From NCBI RefSeq assembly GCF_042676185.1, contig NZ_JBHTJT010000031.1, forward strand, positions 51,374-115,373: a stretch of DNA of 64,000 nucleotides, given 5' to 3'. The stretch comes from Tropicimonas aquimaris. Its GTDB lineage: Bacteria > Pseudomonadota > Alphaproteobacteria > Rhodobacterales > Rhodobacteraceae. Positions within the stretch are counted from its first letter, which is position 1; every line of letters starts with the position of its first letter. Of the stretch, positions 43,026 to 51,329 are shown in pieces. Made by a program: the position numbers and the translations under genes. The notes under the pieces were generated by a model that saw nothing but the letters and a program-made list of their open reading frames with translations, had not been told where the DNA came from and searched no databases.

Positions 43026-43795
43026 CAGATCGCGTGGTCCTCGTGGTGATGGTCTGGCTGCGGATGGTCGTGATCGTGCCCGTGGTCGTGGGTGTGCCGA
43101 TAAAGCGCCAGCGCGCCCTTTGTGCCGGTGCCGAACAGAGCGCGGTATTCCGGCGCCGAGGCCACGACCTCGGGCGTGCCGTGGCAGCAGACGTGGCCGT
43201 TGAGGCAGATTACCCGGTCGGAGGCGCTCATCACCACGTGCAGCTCGTGGCTGACCATCAGGATCGCGCAGCCGAGCCGCGCCCGGACCTCCTCGATCTG
43301 CTGGTAGAAGGCGGCCGAGCCCTGCTGGTCGAGCCCTTGCGTCGGTTCGTCCAGCAGCAGCAGGTCGGGCTTTTCGAGCAGCGCCCGGGCGAGCAGCACC
43401 CGTTGGAACTGGCCGCCGGACAGGGCCGACATCGGACGCTTCTGCAGGTCCGGCAGGCCGGCGGTGTGCAGCGCCTCGGCGATGTCGGCGGCGGGGCGCC
43501 GGGTGGGCAGGTTGAGAAACCGCGCCACGTTGATCGGCAGCGTCGGGTCGATCTGCAGCTTCTGCGGCACGTAGCCCAGCCGGACGCCGGGCCGCAGCGT
43601 GACCGTGCCCGCGCGCGGCTCGATCGCTCCGATGATCGCGCGCAGCAGGGTCGACTTGCCGGAGCCGTTCGGCCCGACGATTGTCACGATCTCGCCTGCG
43701 GCGATGTCGAGATCCACGTTGCGTAGCACGTCGTGGGGGCCGAGCCGGATCGCCAGGCCGCGAACCGACACCAGGGGCGCTTGGGGGCTTTTCAT
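43025..43795 (-). CDS. znuC: Zinc ABC transporter ATPase ZnuC
   Basis: The 256-residue ATPase has Walker A VGPNGSGKSTLLRAIIG, signature LSGGQFQRVLLARAL, Walker B LLLLDEPTQGLDQQG and the SHELHVV switch. Its last 20 residues are a run of His, Asp and Pro (HTHDHGHDHDHPQPDHHHED), a metal-binding tail seen in some ZnuC. TGATG overlaps join it to zur upstream and znuB downstream. Confidence 0.96.
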   Translation of the reverse strand: MKSPQAPLVSVRGLAIRLGPHDVLRNVDLDIAAGEIVTIVGPNGSGKSTLLRAIIGAIEPRAGTVTLRPGVRLGYVPQKLQIDPTLPINVARFLNLPTRRPAADIAEALHTAGLPDLQKRPMSALSGGQFQRVLLARALLEKPDLLLLDEPTQGLDQQGSAAFYQQIEEVRARLGCAILMVSHELHVVMSASDRVICLNGHVCCHGTPEVVASAPEYRALFGTGTKGALALYRHTHDHGHDHDHPQPDHHHEDHAI

Positions 43796-44295
43796 CAGGT
43801 TTCCTTGCTCCGGCAGGTGGCACAGGTGCCCTCTGCCTCCACGAGGATCTTTGCAATCGCGAAATCCGCCTCCGCGGCCGCGGTATCGAAGAACTCCCGG
43901 GCAGGTATCGTGACGGTCTCCGCGACCCGGTTGCAGGAGGTGCAGATCAGGAAGGCGGGCAGGTGGTCGCTGCCCGGGCAAACGCAGGCAACAAAGGCAT
44001 TGAGGCGTTCGATCCGGTGGGCGAAGCCATGGCTGACCAGGAAGTCGAGCGCCCGATAGGCCGCCGGCGGCTGCGCGCCCAGACCTTCCTTTTGCAGCCG
44101 CTCCAGCACCTCGTAGGCGCCCATGGCCTGGTGACGTTCCAGCAGGATCTCGAGCGCGCGGCGCCGGACCGGCGTAAACCGCAAGCCCTCCTCGGCGCAG
44201 CGCGCTTCAGCTGACGCCATGGCGGTGGTGACGCATCCGCCATGGTCATGGCGCGCGAATCCCAACGTCTCCTGATGTCTGTGCAGGTCCGACAT
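43795..44295 (-). CDS. zur: Zinc uptake regulator Zur (Fur family)
   Basis: The 166-residue protein has the Fur winged helix (RFTPVRRRALEILLERHQAMGAYEVL, PPAAYRALDFLVSHGFAHRIERLNAFVAC) and two CxxC structural zinc motifs (ICTSCNRV and CATCRSKE). His-rich residues near the N-terminus (LHRHQE) add to metal binding. It heads the zur-znuC-znuB operon, divergent from znuA, around a Zur-box palindrome, so it controls itself and both transporter units. Confidence 0.93.
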   Translation of the reverse strand: MSDLHRHQETLGFARHDHGGCVTTAMASAEARCAEEGLRFTPVRRRALEILLERHQAMGAYEVLERLQKEGLGAQPPAAYRALDFLVSHGFAHRIERLNAFVACVCPGSDHLPAFLICTSCNRVAETVTIPAREFFDTAAAEADFAIAKILVEAEGTCATCRSKET

Positions 44296-44315
44296 GGCCC
44301 CTCCGAATTGGACTT

Positions 44316-44334
44316 GTTTTGTTATAACATATCA
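44316..44334. promoter_or_regulatory. Zur box between zur and znuA
   Basis: TGTTATAACA at 44320-44329 is a perfect palindrome in the 74-bp divergent gap. It matches the GTTATAAC core of alphaproteobacterial Zur sites. Position near both promoters fits zinc-dependent repression of both operons. Confidence 0.85.
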
Positions 44335-44369
44335 TCTAGGGAGCCGCCATCGAGAACTGGAGGCCGGGA

Positions 44370-45389
44370 ATGCAAAGCCGTATCGCAAAATCGTTCATAG
44401 TCGCAATGCTGTTCGCCACGACCGCGACCGCGGAGGTGCCCAGCGTGGCTGTCGACATCGCGCCGGTGCATTCGCTGGTGGCTCAGGTCATGGGCGATCT
44501 CGGCGCGCCGACGCTGATCGTGCCGCAAGGGGCCTCGCCGCACAGCCACGCGATGCGGCCTTCGGAGGCGCGTGCGCTTGCGGAAGCCGGGCTGGTCGTC
44601 TGGGTGGGCGAGGACCTGGAACCCTGGCTCGAGACCCCCATTCGGAACCTCGGGCAGAGCGCCAGGGTGCTGACGCTCTCGGAGGTGCCCGGCACGGTGC
44701 AGTTCGAGATGCGCGAGGACGCCGTATTTTCGATCGAGGAGGACGCGGACCACCATGACGGCGACACCGATCATGATGGGCATGACGACCATGCTGAACA
44801 AGACAATCACGACGATCACGACGATCATGCGGATCACGTCGACCACGAAGCGCATGACGATCACGAAGGTCACGTCCACGAGGGTGCGGACCCGCATCTT
44901 TGGCTCGATCCGGAGAACGGCCGGGTCTGGCTCGCGGCCATCGCCGAGGCGCTGGCGGAAACCGACCCCGACAACGCTGACGTCTATCGCGAGAACGCGG
45001 AGGCGGGGATCGTCGCACTCGTGGCGCTGGAAGCCCGGATCGTCGCCGATCTCTCATCGATTCAGGACATGCGATTCGTCGTTCTGCACGACGCCTACCG
45101 CTATTTCGAGGAACGGTTCGACCTGAACGCGCTTGGAGCCATTTCCAAGAGCGATGCGAGCGATCCGAGCGCGGCCCGCGTGGCGGCATTGCGGGACGAA
45201 ATGCGCAACGAGGGCGTTACCTGCATCCTGTCGCAACCGCAGTTCAACGCCTCGCTCATCGATGCCGTGACGGAGGGCGAGGACGTGGGGCTGGCCGTGC
45301 TCGACCCGCTCGGCGTCGGCCTGGAACTTGGGCCTGACCTCTACGGCACGATGCTGCAGGGCCTCGCCGACGGGCTGCGCAACTGCTAG
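44370..45389 (+). CDS. znuA: Zinc-binding periplasmic protein ZnuA
   Basis: The 339-residue cluster A-I binding protein has a signal peptide ending TATA near residue 21, zinc ligands in GASPHSHAM (His60), ADPHLWLDP (His176) and later VVLHDAYRYF. A loop of about 50 residues (123-173) is made almost entirely of His, Asp and Glu, which is typical of ZnuA and buffers zinc. It is divergent from zur-znuCB across a Zur box. Confidence 0.96.
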   Translation: MQSRIAKSFIVAMLFATTATAEVPSVAVDIAPVHSLVAQVMGDLGAPTLIVPQGASPHSHAMRPSEARALAEAGLVVWVGEDLEPWLETPIRNLGQSARVLTLSEVPGTVQFEMREDAVFSIEEDADHHDGDTDHDGHDDHAEQDNHDDHDDHADHVDHEAHDDHEGHVHEGADPHLWLDPENGRVWLAAIAEALAETDPDNADVYRENAEAGIVALVALEARIVADLSSIQDMRFVVLHDAYRYFEERFDLNALGAISKSDASDPSAARVAALRDEMRNEGVTCILSQPQFNASLIDAVTEGEDVGLAVLDPLGVGLELGPDLYGTMLQGLADGLRNC

Positions 45390-45674
45390 TAGATCCAGCG
45401 AAATTGCGTGCTGTCGGGCGTTGAATCGCTCCGCCGATCGTTTCAGCTGAAGTGCCTGCGCTTCAGAGTTATTGCCATTCGAAAACACAGCGTGTTCCTG
45501 CCGGATCCTACGGCAGACCACGCGGAAGGGGTGCTCAAACACAGGGCATCTGTCGTTTTCGACAGCATTTGATCCGCTGTTGGGCATTGCCAAGTGGGAA
45601 TTGGGTTGCTTTAGTTGGACGCAATCAATTGCGTCACCATCAATGAACGCAAGACTTGTCCAACAGGAGCTGCC
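45390..45674. other. Leader of the polyamine-type transporter operon
   Basis: 285 bp without a gene. A short palindrome AACAC-AGC-GTGTT lies at 45484-45496 and a better one at 45618-45635. Small open frames here (about 45452-45678) have no supporting features. Confidence 0.5.
45618..45635. promoter_or_regulatory. Palindromic operator candidate before the potA-like gene
   Basis: GACGCAAT-CA-ATTGCGTC has perfect 8-bp arms, 40 bp before the start of the transporter ATPase gene. The form suits a dimeric repressor (GntR, LacI or TetR type). Confidence 0.65.
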
Positions 45675-46775
45675 TTGACTGAGCCAGCTAATCGACCCTT
45701 TGTCGAGTTCGACAGGGTCCAGAAGAGCTATGACGGCGAGACTCTTGTCGTCAAGGATCTCAACCTCCAGATGCCGAAAGGCGAGTTTCTGACGATGCTC
45801 GGGCCGTCGGGATCCGGAAAGACCACCTGCCTCATGATGCTCGCCGGGTTCGAGACCGCGACCCACGGCGAAATCAACCTCGACGGCAATTCGATCAACA
45901 ACATCCCGCCGCACAAGCGCGGGATCGGGATGGTGTTCCAGAACTACGCCCTGTTCCCGCACATGACGGTGGCCGAGAACCTCGCCTTCCCGCTGGAAGT
46001 GCGCGGCCTGGACAAGTCGGAGCGCGAGGCCAAGGTGAAGCGCGCCCTGGAAATGGTGCAGATGGGGGCCTTTGGGTCGCGGCGTCCGGCCCAACTCTCC
46101 GGCGGCCAGAAGCAACGAATTGCGCTTGCGCGCGCACTGGTGTTCGAACCCGAACTTGTCCTGATGGACGAACCGCTCGGTGCGCTCGACAAGCAGTTGC
46201 GCGAGCACATGCAGTTCGAGATCAAGCACCTGCACGAAAGTCTCGGGATCACGGTGGTCTACGTGACCCACGACCAGACAGAGGCGCTGACCATGTCGGA
46301 TCGCGTGGCGGTGTTCAACGATGGCGTGATCCAGCAGCTCGCCCCGCCGGACGAGCTCTACGAGCGGCCGCAAAACAGCTTCGTCGCCGGTTTCATCGGC
46401 GAGAACAACCGGCTCGAAGGCACGATCGAGAGCATCGAAGGATCCAAGGCGACCGTGCGCCTGAAGACCGGAGAACTGATCGATGCTACCCCGGTGAATA
46501 TCACCAAGGTCGGCCAGAAGACGCTGGTGTCGATCCGCCCCGAACGGGTCGAGTTCAAGCCCGAAAACTTTGACCCCGGCGCCCATACGATTGAGGCCGA
46601 AGTGCTGGAGTTCATCTACATGGGCGACAGCTTCCGCACCCGCCTTCGGGTCGCCGGCCACGACGATTTCATCATGAAGTGCCGCAACATGCTCGGCCAG
46701 GAGCGCCTCACACCGTGCCGCAAGCTTCCGATCAGCTGGCATATGCAGGACGCGCGGGCGCTCGACCCGATGTGA
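45675..46775 (+). CDS. potA: Polyamine-type ABC transporter ATPase (PotA family)
   Basis: The 366-residue ATPase has Walker A LGPSGSGKTTCLMMLAGFE, MVFQNYALFPHMTVAENLAF, signature LSGGQKQRIALARAL, Walker B LVLMDEPLGALDKQL and YVTHDQTEALTMSDR, with a C-terminal TOBE domain from about residue 265 (IRPERVEF). Putrescine/spermidine is the family's usual substrate, but related systems import other amines. TTG 45675 is chosen because CAGGAG lies before it, and no ATG is near. Head of a four-gene operon. Confidence 0.88.
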   Translation: MTEPANRPFVEFDRVQKSYDGETLVVKDLNLQMPKGEFLTMLGPSGSGKTTCLMMLAGFETATHGEINLDGNSINNIPPHKRGIGMVFQNYALFPHMTVAENLAFPLEVRGLDKSEREAKVKRALEMVQMGAFGSRRPAQLSGGQKQRIALARALVFEPELVLMDEPLGALDKQLREHMQFEIKHLHESLGITVVYVTHDQTEALTMSDRVAVFNDGVIQQLAPPDELYERPQNSFVAGFIGENNRLEGTIESIEGSKATVRLKTGELIDATPVNITKVGQKTLVSIRPERVEFKPENFDPGAHTIEAEVLEFIYMGDSFRTRLRVAGHDDFIMKCRNMLGQERLTPCRKLPISWHMQDARALDPM

Positions 46776-46849
46776 TCCGGAGCCATATCAAACGGCGCGG
46801 GCACAAAGCCCGTCCGAACAAAACAAGAGTGTCCAACAGGGAGACAAAC

Positions 46850-47923
46850 ATGAAGAAGACACTGATCCTGACCACGGCCCTGACGGCTATGGCCTTCGGC
46901 GCCTCGGCGCAGGAGATCACGGTGATGAGCTGGGGCGGCGCCTACGGCAAATCCCAGATCGAGGCCTACCACAAGCCTTTCACCGAGAAGACCGGCATCA
47001 AGGTGGTTTCGGTTGATGCCGACAATCCCGCGACCCCGATCAAGGCCCAGGTCGAGGCCGGCAACGTCACCATCGACGTGGCCGACGTGGAATATGCCGA
47101 CGCCGTGCGTCTCTGCGACGAGGGTCTGCTGGAAGAGATCGATCCTTCGATCCTGCCCGACGGTGCGGACGGCACCCCGGCGATGGACGATTTCCTGCCG
47201 GGTGCGGTCACCGACTGCCTGGTGACAACGATCGTCTTCTCGACCATCTTCGCCTATGATTCCAGCGTATTCGCCGACAACCCGCCGACCACGATCGCGG
47301 ATTTCTTCGACCTGGAGAACTTTCCGGGCAAGCGCGGCCTTCGCAAGGGCGCCAAGGCAAACCTCGAAATGGCGCTGATGGCCGACGGCGTGGCCCCGGA
47401 AGAGGTCTATGACATGCTCGAGACCGACGAGGGCGTCGACCGCGCCTTCGACAAGCTGGAAACCATCAAGGACAGCGTCGTCTGGTGGGAAGCCGGCGCG
47501 CAGCCGCCGCAGCTGCTGGCCGACGGCGAGGTCGCGATGACCACCGCCTACAACGGCCGCATCTTCAACGCCGCCGTCGGCGAGGGCCAGCCCTTCGTCA
47601 CGATCTTCGACGGCCAGGTCTACGAATATGACGGCTACGTGATCCCGAAGGGCGCTCCGAACCTCGAGGCCGCGCTGGACTTCGTGGTCTTCGCGACCGA
47701 GACCGAGCAGCTCGCCGAGCAGGCCAAGTGGATCAGCTACGGTCCGGCCCGCAAGTCCTCCGGCCCGCTCGTCGGCCTCTACCAGGACGGCAAGACAGAG
47801 ATGGGTCCGCACATGCCGACCGCGGCGGAAAACCTCCAGAAGGCGCTGCCGTCGAACTTCGAGTTCTGGGCTGACCGCGACACCGAGCTGAACGAGCGCT
47901 TCAACGCCTGGCTCGCCGGCTGA
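46850..47923 (+). CDS. potD: Polyamine-type ABC transporter binding protein (PotD/F family)
   Basis: The 357-residue periplasmic protein has a signal peptide ending GASA near residue 20, then QEITVMSWGGAYGKSQIEAYHKPF, typical of PotD-like proteins. Acidic and Trp residues (VVWWEAGAQPPQLLADGEVAM) are consistent with an amine ligand. AGGGAGAC lies before the ATG. A strong hairpin follows it, which would favour its expression over that of the permeases. Confidence 0.88.
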   Translation: MKKTLILTTALTAMAFGASAQEITVMSWGGAYGKSQIEAYHKPFTEKTGIKVVSVDADNPATPIKAQVEAGNVTIDVADVEYADAVRLCDEGLLEEIDPSILPDGADGTPAMDDFLPGAVTDCLVTTIVFSTIFAYDSSVFADNPPTTIADFFDLENFPGKRGLRKGAKANLEMALMADGVAPEEVYDMLETDEGVDRAFDKLETIKDSVVWWEAGAQPPQLLADGEVAMTTAYNGRIFNAAVGEGQPFVTIFDGQVYEYDGYVIPKGAPNLEAALDFVVFATETEQLAEQAKWISYGPARKSSGPLVGLYQDGKTEMGPHMPTAAENLQKALPSNFEFWADRDTELNERFNAWLAG

Positions 47924-47942
47924 TCCGGCCCGATGCGAAATC

Positions 47943-47969
47943 GTCCGCCCCGGATTGCCCGGGGCGGAC
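47943..47969 (+). promoter_or_regulatory. Intra-operon hairpin after the binding-protein gene
   Basis: GTCCGCCCCGG and CCGGGGCGGAC pair perfectly over 11 bp with a 5-base loop, 19 bp after the stop. It resembles the hairpin after urtA and probably stabilises the upstream message. Confidence 0.72.
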
Positions 47970-48020
47970 ACCGGCAAGACCCGGGCCGCACGCCGCGGCC
48001 CCTATCCAGCGGGAGAGCGG

Positions 48021-49322
48021 ATGTCCGACGCAGTTGCCGCCACGTCCACGACGGAAAAGCTGACCACGGCCGATGGCAAGCCGCTGAAGTCGGCACTGGC
48101 CCGGTCTCAGGCCCGCAACCGCCGCCGAGCCTTTTACCTCGTCTTGCCACTGCTGCTTTTCGTGGTGGTGACGTTCCTGATCCCGATCGGGCAGATGCTG
48201 TCGATGTCTGTTACCAACACCGGCTTCTATTTCTGGAAGGACAGGGACACCGGAGAGACCGTTCCGCTGATGGTCGAGCTGCGAGAGTGGTTCGACGCGA
48301 ACCCGGCCGGCACCGAGCCGGACGAGGCTGCCTATGCCGCGCTGGCCGCCGGCCTCGCCCATGCACGCGACACCAAATCGATTGGCCAGATCGGCACCCG
48401 GATCAACTACGAGGTCTCTGGCTCCCGCTCGATGTTCACCTCGACCGCGCGCAAGGCCGAGAGGATGGAGCCGCCCTTCAAGGACGCGATCCTGGACGCC
48501 GACGAGGAATGGGCCGATCCAAAGCTGTGGGCGGCGATGCGCAACGCCTCCAAGTCGGTGACGATGGACTTCTACCTCGCCGCGCTCGACCGGACCCGGG
48601 ATGCCGACGGCAATATCGTCAAGGTCGAGGAAGAGCGCGCTGTCTACGTGCTGCTGTTCCAGCGCACCCTTATCCTTTCGGCGCTGATCACCTTCCTGAC
48701 GCTGGTTCTGGGCTTTCCGATAGCCCATCTGCTGGCGACCCTGCCGCTGAGCAAGTCGAACCTGCTCATGATCTTTGTCCTGCTGCCGTTCTGGACATCG
48801 CTTCTGGTGCGAACAACTTCCTGGATCGTGCTTCTGCAGAGCCAGGGGGTGGTCAACGACATCGGCGTCGCGGCGGGCCTGATCGCGGACGAGAACCGCA
48901 TCCAGATGATCTATAACCAGACCGGCACGATCATCGCGATGACGCATATTCTGCTGCCGTTCATGGTGCTGCCGCTCTATTCGGTGATGCGTCCGATCGA
49001 CCCGTCCTACGTGCGCGCTGCGCGCTCGCTCGGGGCCACTTCCTGGACGGCGTTCCGCAGGGTCTATATGCCTCAGACGGTGCCCGGCATCGGTGCCGGC
49101 GGCTTGCTCGTGTTCATCCTCGCCGTGGGCTACTACATCACCCCGGCGCTGGTCGGCGGCTCCTCGGGGCAGCTCATCTCCAACCTGATCGCCTTCCACA
49201 TGCAGAAGTCGCTAAACTGGTCGCTGGCCGCGGCGCTCGCCTCGCTGCTGCTTGCCGGGGTGCTGCTGCTCTACTGGCTCTACGACCGGCTGGTCGGGAT
49301 CGACAACCTCAAGCTGGGATAG
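48021..49322 (+). CDS. potB: Polyamine-type ABC transporter permease I (PotB family)
   Basis: The 433-residue permease is about 130 residues longer than typical PotB. After the first helix (about 36-60) comes a long periplasmic part of about 150 residues (YFWKDRDTGETVPLMVELRE ... DFYLAALDRTRDADGNIV) before the remaining five helices. The EAA loop RAARSLGATSWTAFRRVYMPQTVPG is near residue 337. ATG 48021 follows GGGAGAG. Family and order support it as a permease of the same importer. Confidence 0.9.
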   Translation: MSDAVAATSTTEKLTTADGKPLKSALARSQARNRRRAFYLVLPLLLFVVVTFLIPIGQMLSMSVTNTGFYFWKDRDTGETVPLMVELREWFDANPAGTEPDEAAYAALAAGLAHARDTKSIGQIGTRINYEVSGSRSMFTSTARKAERMEPPFKDAILDADEEWADPKLWAAMRNASKSVTMDFYLAALDRTRDADGNIVKVEEERAVYVLLFQRTLILSALITFLTLVLGFPIAHLLATLPLSKSNLLMIFVLLPFWTSLLVRTTSWIVLLQSQGVVNDIGVAAGLIADENRIQMIYNQTGTIIAMTHILLPFMVLPLYSVMRPIDPSYVRAARSLGATSWTAFRRVYMPQTVPGIGAGGLLVFILAVGYYITPALVGGSSGQLISNLIAFHMQKSLNWSLAAALASLLLAGVLLLYWLYDRLVGIDNLKLG

Positions 49323-49337
49323 GAGAGACCGCCGATG

Positions 49338-49391
49338 CTTCTTCTGTCCGGAAATATCCTGGGGGGTCTGGGGGGCTAGCCCCCCAGACCC
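49338..49391 (+). repeat. Dispersed intergenic repeat, copy 3, with perfect palindrome
   Basis: CTTCTGTCCGGAAATATCCT is followed by a perfect 28-base palindrome at 49364-49391 (centre CTAG). It lies between the two permease genes of one operon, where it can form a 12-bp or longer RNA hairpin. Shares its core with 18371, 31887 and 50331. Confidence 0.78.
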
Positions 49392-49411
49392 AGCCGAAAG
49401 GACGATACGTT

Positions 49412-50323
49412 ATGGCCCTGCCGACCTATGCCTCACCGCTCGAGAAGATCTGGCACTACGCCTACCTGGTGATCTGCGGGCTGATCTTCCTGTTCCTGAT
49501 CGCTCCGATCCTGATCGTGATCCCGCTCAGCTTCAACGCCGAGCCGTATTTCACCTTTACCGAGAAGATGCTCAGTTTCGATCCGACGGGATATTCGACG
49601 CGCTGGTACGACATGCTGCTCACCTTCGGCATGACCAATCCGGAAGCGCCGCGCGATGGCTCCTGGTGGGCCGATGCCTGGTCGAATGCGGCCTGGATCA
49701 ACGCGGCCAAGAACTCCGTCATCATCGGCTTCTTCTCGACGGTGCTGGCGACCTGCCTCGGCACCCTTGCGGCGCTCGGCCTGTCGCGGCCGGAGATGCC
49801 GTTCCGGCGGACGATCATGGCGGTCCTGATCTCGCCGATGATCGTGCCGATCATCATCACCGCGACCGGCCTGTTCTTCTTCTACTCGGCCACCGGTCTC
49901 GCCAATACCTACATCGGGATCATCATGGCGCATGCCACGCTCGGCATCCCCTTCGTCATCATCACGGTGACGGCGACGTTGGTGGGCTTCGACCATTCGC
50001 TGACACGGGCGGCAGCGTCGCTCGGCGCAGACCCGACGACGACGTTCTTCAAGATCACCATGCCGTTGATCCTGCCCGGCGTGATCTCGGGCGCGCTCTT
50101 TGCCTTTGTGACCTCGTTCGACGAGGTGGTGGTGGTGCTCTTCGTGGCGGCGCATGACCAGCAGACGATCCCGCGCCAGATGTGGAATGGCATCCGCGAG
50201 CAGATCTCTCCGGCGATCCTGTCGGTTGCGACGATCCTCGTCGTGATCTCCATCGCCCTGCTGACGACGGTCGAGCTGCTGCGGCGGCGTTCGGAGAGGC
50301 TGCGCGGCGTCTCGCCCAGCTAA
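49412..50323 (+). CDS. potC: Polyamine-type ABC transporter permease II (PotC family)
   Basis: The 303-residue permease has six helices and the EAA loop AAASLGADPTTTFFKITMPLILPGVISG near residue 210. The N-terminus has YLVICGLIFLFLIAPILIVI. An insertion near residues 60-100 (GMTNPEAPRDGSWWADAWS) is larger than in E. coli PotC. AAAGG lies before the ATG, downstream of the palindromic repeat. Last gene of the operon. Confidence 0.9.
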   Translation: MALPTYASPLEKIWHYAYLVICGLIFLFLIAPILIVIPLSFNAEPYFTFTEKMLSFDPTGYSTRWYDMLLTFGMTNPEAPRDGSWWADAWSNAAWINAAKNSVIIGFFSTVLATCLGTLAALGLSRPEMPFRRTIMAVLISPMIVPIIITATGLFFFYSATGLANTYIGIIMAHATLGIPFVIITVTATLVGFDHSLTRAAASLGADPTTTFFKITMPLILPGVISGALFAFVTSFDEVVVVLFVAAHDQQTIPRQMWNGIREQISPAILSVATILVVISIALLTTVELLRRRSERLRGVSPS

Positions 50324-50330
50324 GGCCGCA

Positions 50331-50380
50331 GGACCGGGGGCGCTGCCTCCGGACCCCCGGGAAATTTACCGACAGAAGAA
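50331..50380 (-). repeat. Dispersed intergenic repeat, copy 4 (inverted)
   Basis: On the minus strand it reads TTCTTCTGTCGGTAAATTTC followed by a CCGGGGG/CCCCCGG stem. It lies between the convergent potC and AEC genes and may double as a bidirectional terminator. Confidence 0.7.
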
Positions 50381-50390
50381 ACCTGCACGC

Positions 50391-51326
50391 TCAGTGCAGG
50401 AACGCGAGCCAGACCCAGGTTGTGAACAGCGAGACCGCCGTGCCGATGAGCACGGCGGAGGCGACAACCCGGCGGGCCACCCCGTACATGTTGGCGAAAA
50501 GATAGGTGTTCACCCCCGGCGCCATAGCCGCCATCGTCACGGCGGAGCGGAAGCCGGGTTCGGGCAGCGACGTCGCGGAGCCGATGAGCCATGTCACCGT
50601 CGGGTGGACGACGAGCGAGGCGAGCACGATCCAGGCGATGGTGCGCAGGTCGCCCTCGGGGCGGTAGAAGCAGAGCACACCGCCAAGGCCGAACAGGGCC
50701 GCCGGCAGGGCGGCGCGGGCCATCATGTCGAGCGCCTCGGTGAAAAAGGCGGGCAGGGCGACGCCGGAGATGTTGACCAGCAGCCCGGCACCGATCCCGA
50801 TGATCAGCGAGTTGCGGAACATCGCACGCAGCACCCGCATCGGCATCTGGGCCAGCGAACCGCCGCTGGAGCGGGCGCGGGCGATCTCCATCGCGGTAAT
50901 GCCGATGCCGTAGCAGTAGAGCGAGTTGACCGAGATGATGACGAAGTTCGACTCCGTTGCCTCTGGGCCGAAGGCCTGTTCGGTGACCGGCACGCCGAGA
51001 AGCAGGCCGTTGGCCAGCAAGCCGCAGAAGCCGATGGCGATGCTGTCTTCCCAGGGGCGCTCGAATAACAGCCGGGCCCCCAGCAGGCAGAGCAGGAAGG
51101 AAACGGTTGCGCCGCCATAGTAGCTGAGGAACAGGGCCGGGTGGAACGCCTCGCCGAGTTCGAGCGTGGACATGGCGCGGAATAGCAGTGCGGGGATCGC
51201 GAAGTTCTGCGCGAACATCATCAAGCCATCGACACCCTGATCGGGGAACAGCTTGTTGCGCACCGCGATGTAGCCGAAACCAACCAAGAGGAAGACCGGC
51301 AGGATCGAGATCAGGATGCCGAGCAT
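50391..51326 (-). CDS. AEC family (auxin efflux carrier-like) transporter
   Basis: The 311-residue protein has about ten helices, starting MLGILISILPVFLLVGFGYIAVR and with the AEC pattern NFAIPALLFRAMSTL near residue 42. AEC members move malonate, other organic acids or amino acids by secondary transport. It begins three bases after the stop of the MBL hydrolase gene, in the same direction, so it is the distal gene of a long minus-strand run. Confidence 0.9.
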   Translation of the reverse strand: MLGILISILPVFLLVGFGYIAVRNKLFPDQGVDGLMMFAQNFAIPALLFRAMSTLELGEAFHPALFLSYYGGATVSFLLCLLGARLLFERPWEDSIAIGFCGLLANGLLLGVPVTEQAFGPEATESNFVIISVNSLYCYGIGITAMEIARARSSGGSLAQMPMRVLRAMFRNSLIIGIGAGLLVNISGVALPAFFTEALDMMARAALPAALFGLGGVLCFYRPEGDLRTIAWIVLASLVVHPTVTWLIGSATSLPEPGFRSAVTMAAMAPGVNTYLFANMYGVARRVVASAVLIGTAVSLFTTWVWLAFLH

Positions 51327-51329
51327 GGG

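Noticed and set aside
43026..43856. Extension of the znuB frame across znuC
   Set aside because: znuC is clearly coded in another frame on the same strand with all ATPase motifs; the upstream part of the znuB frame is Arg/Pro-rich and meaningless.
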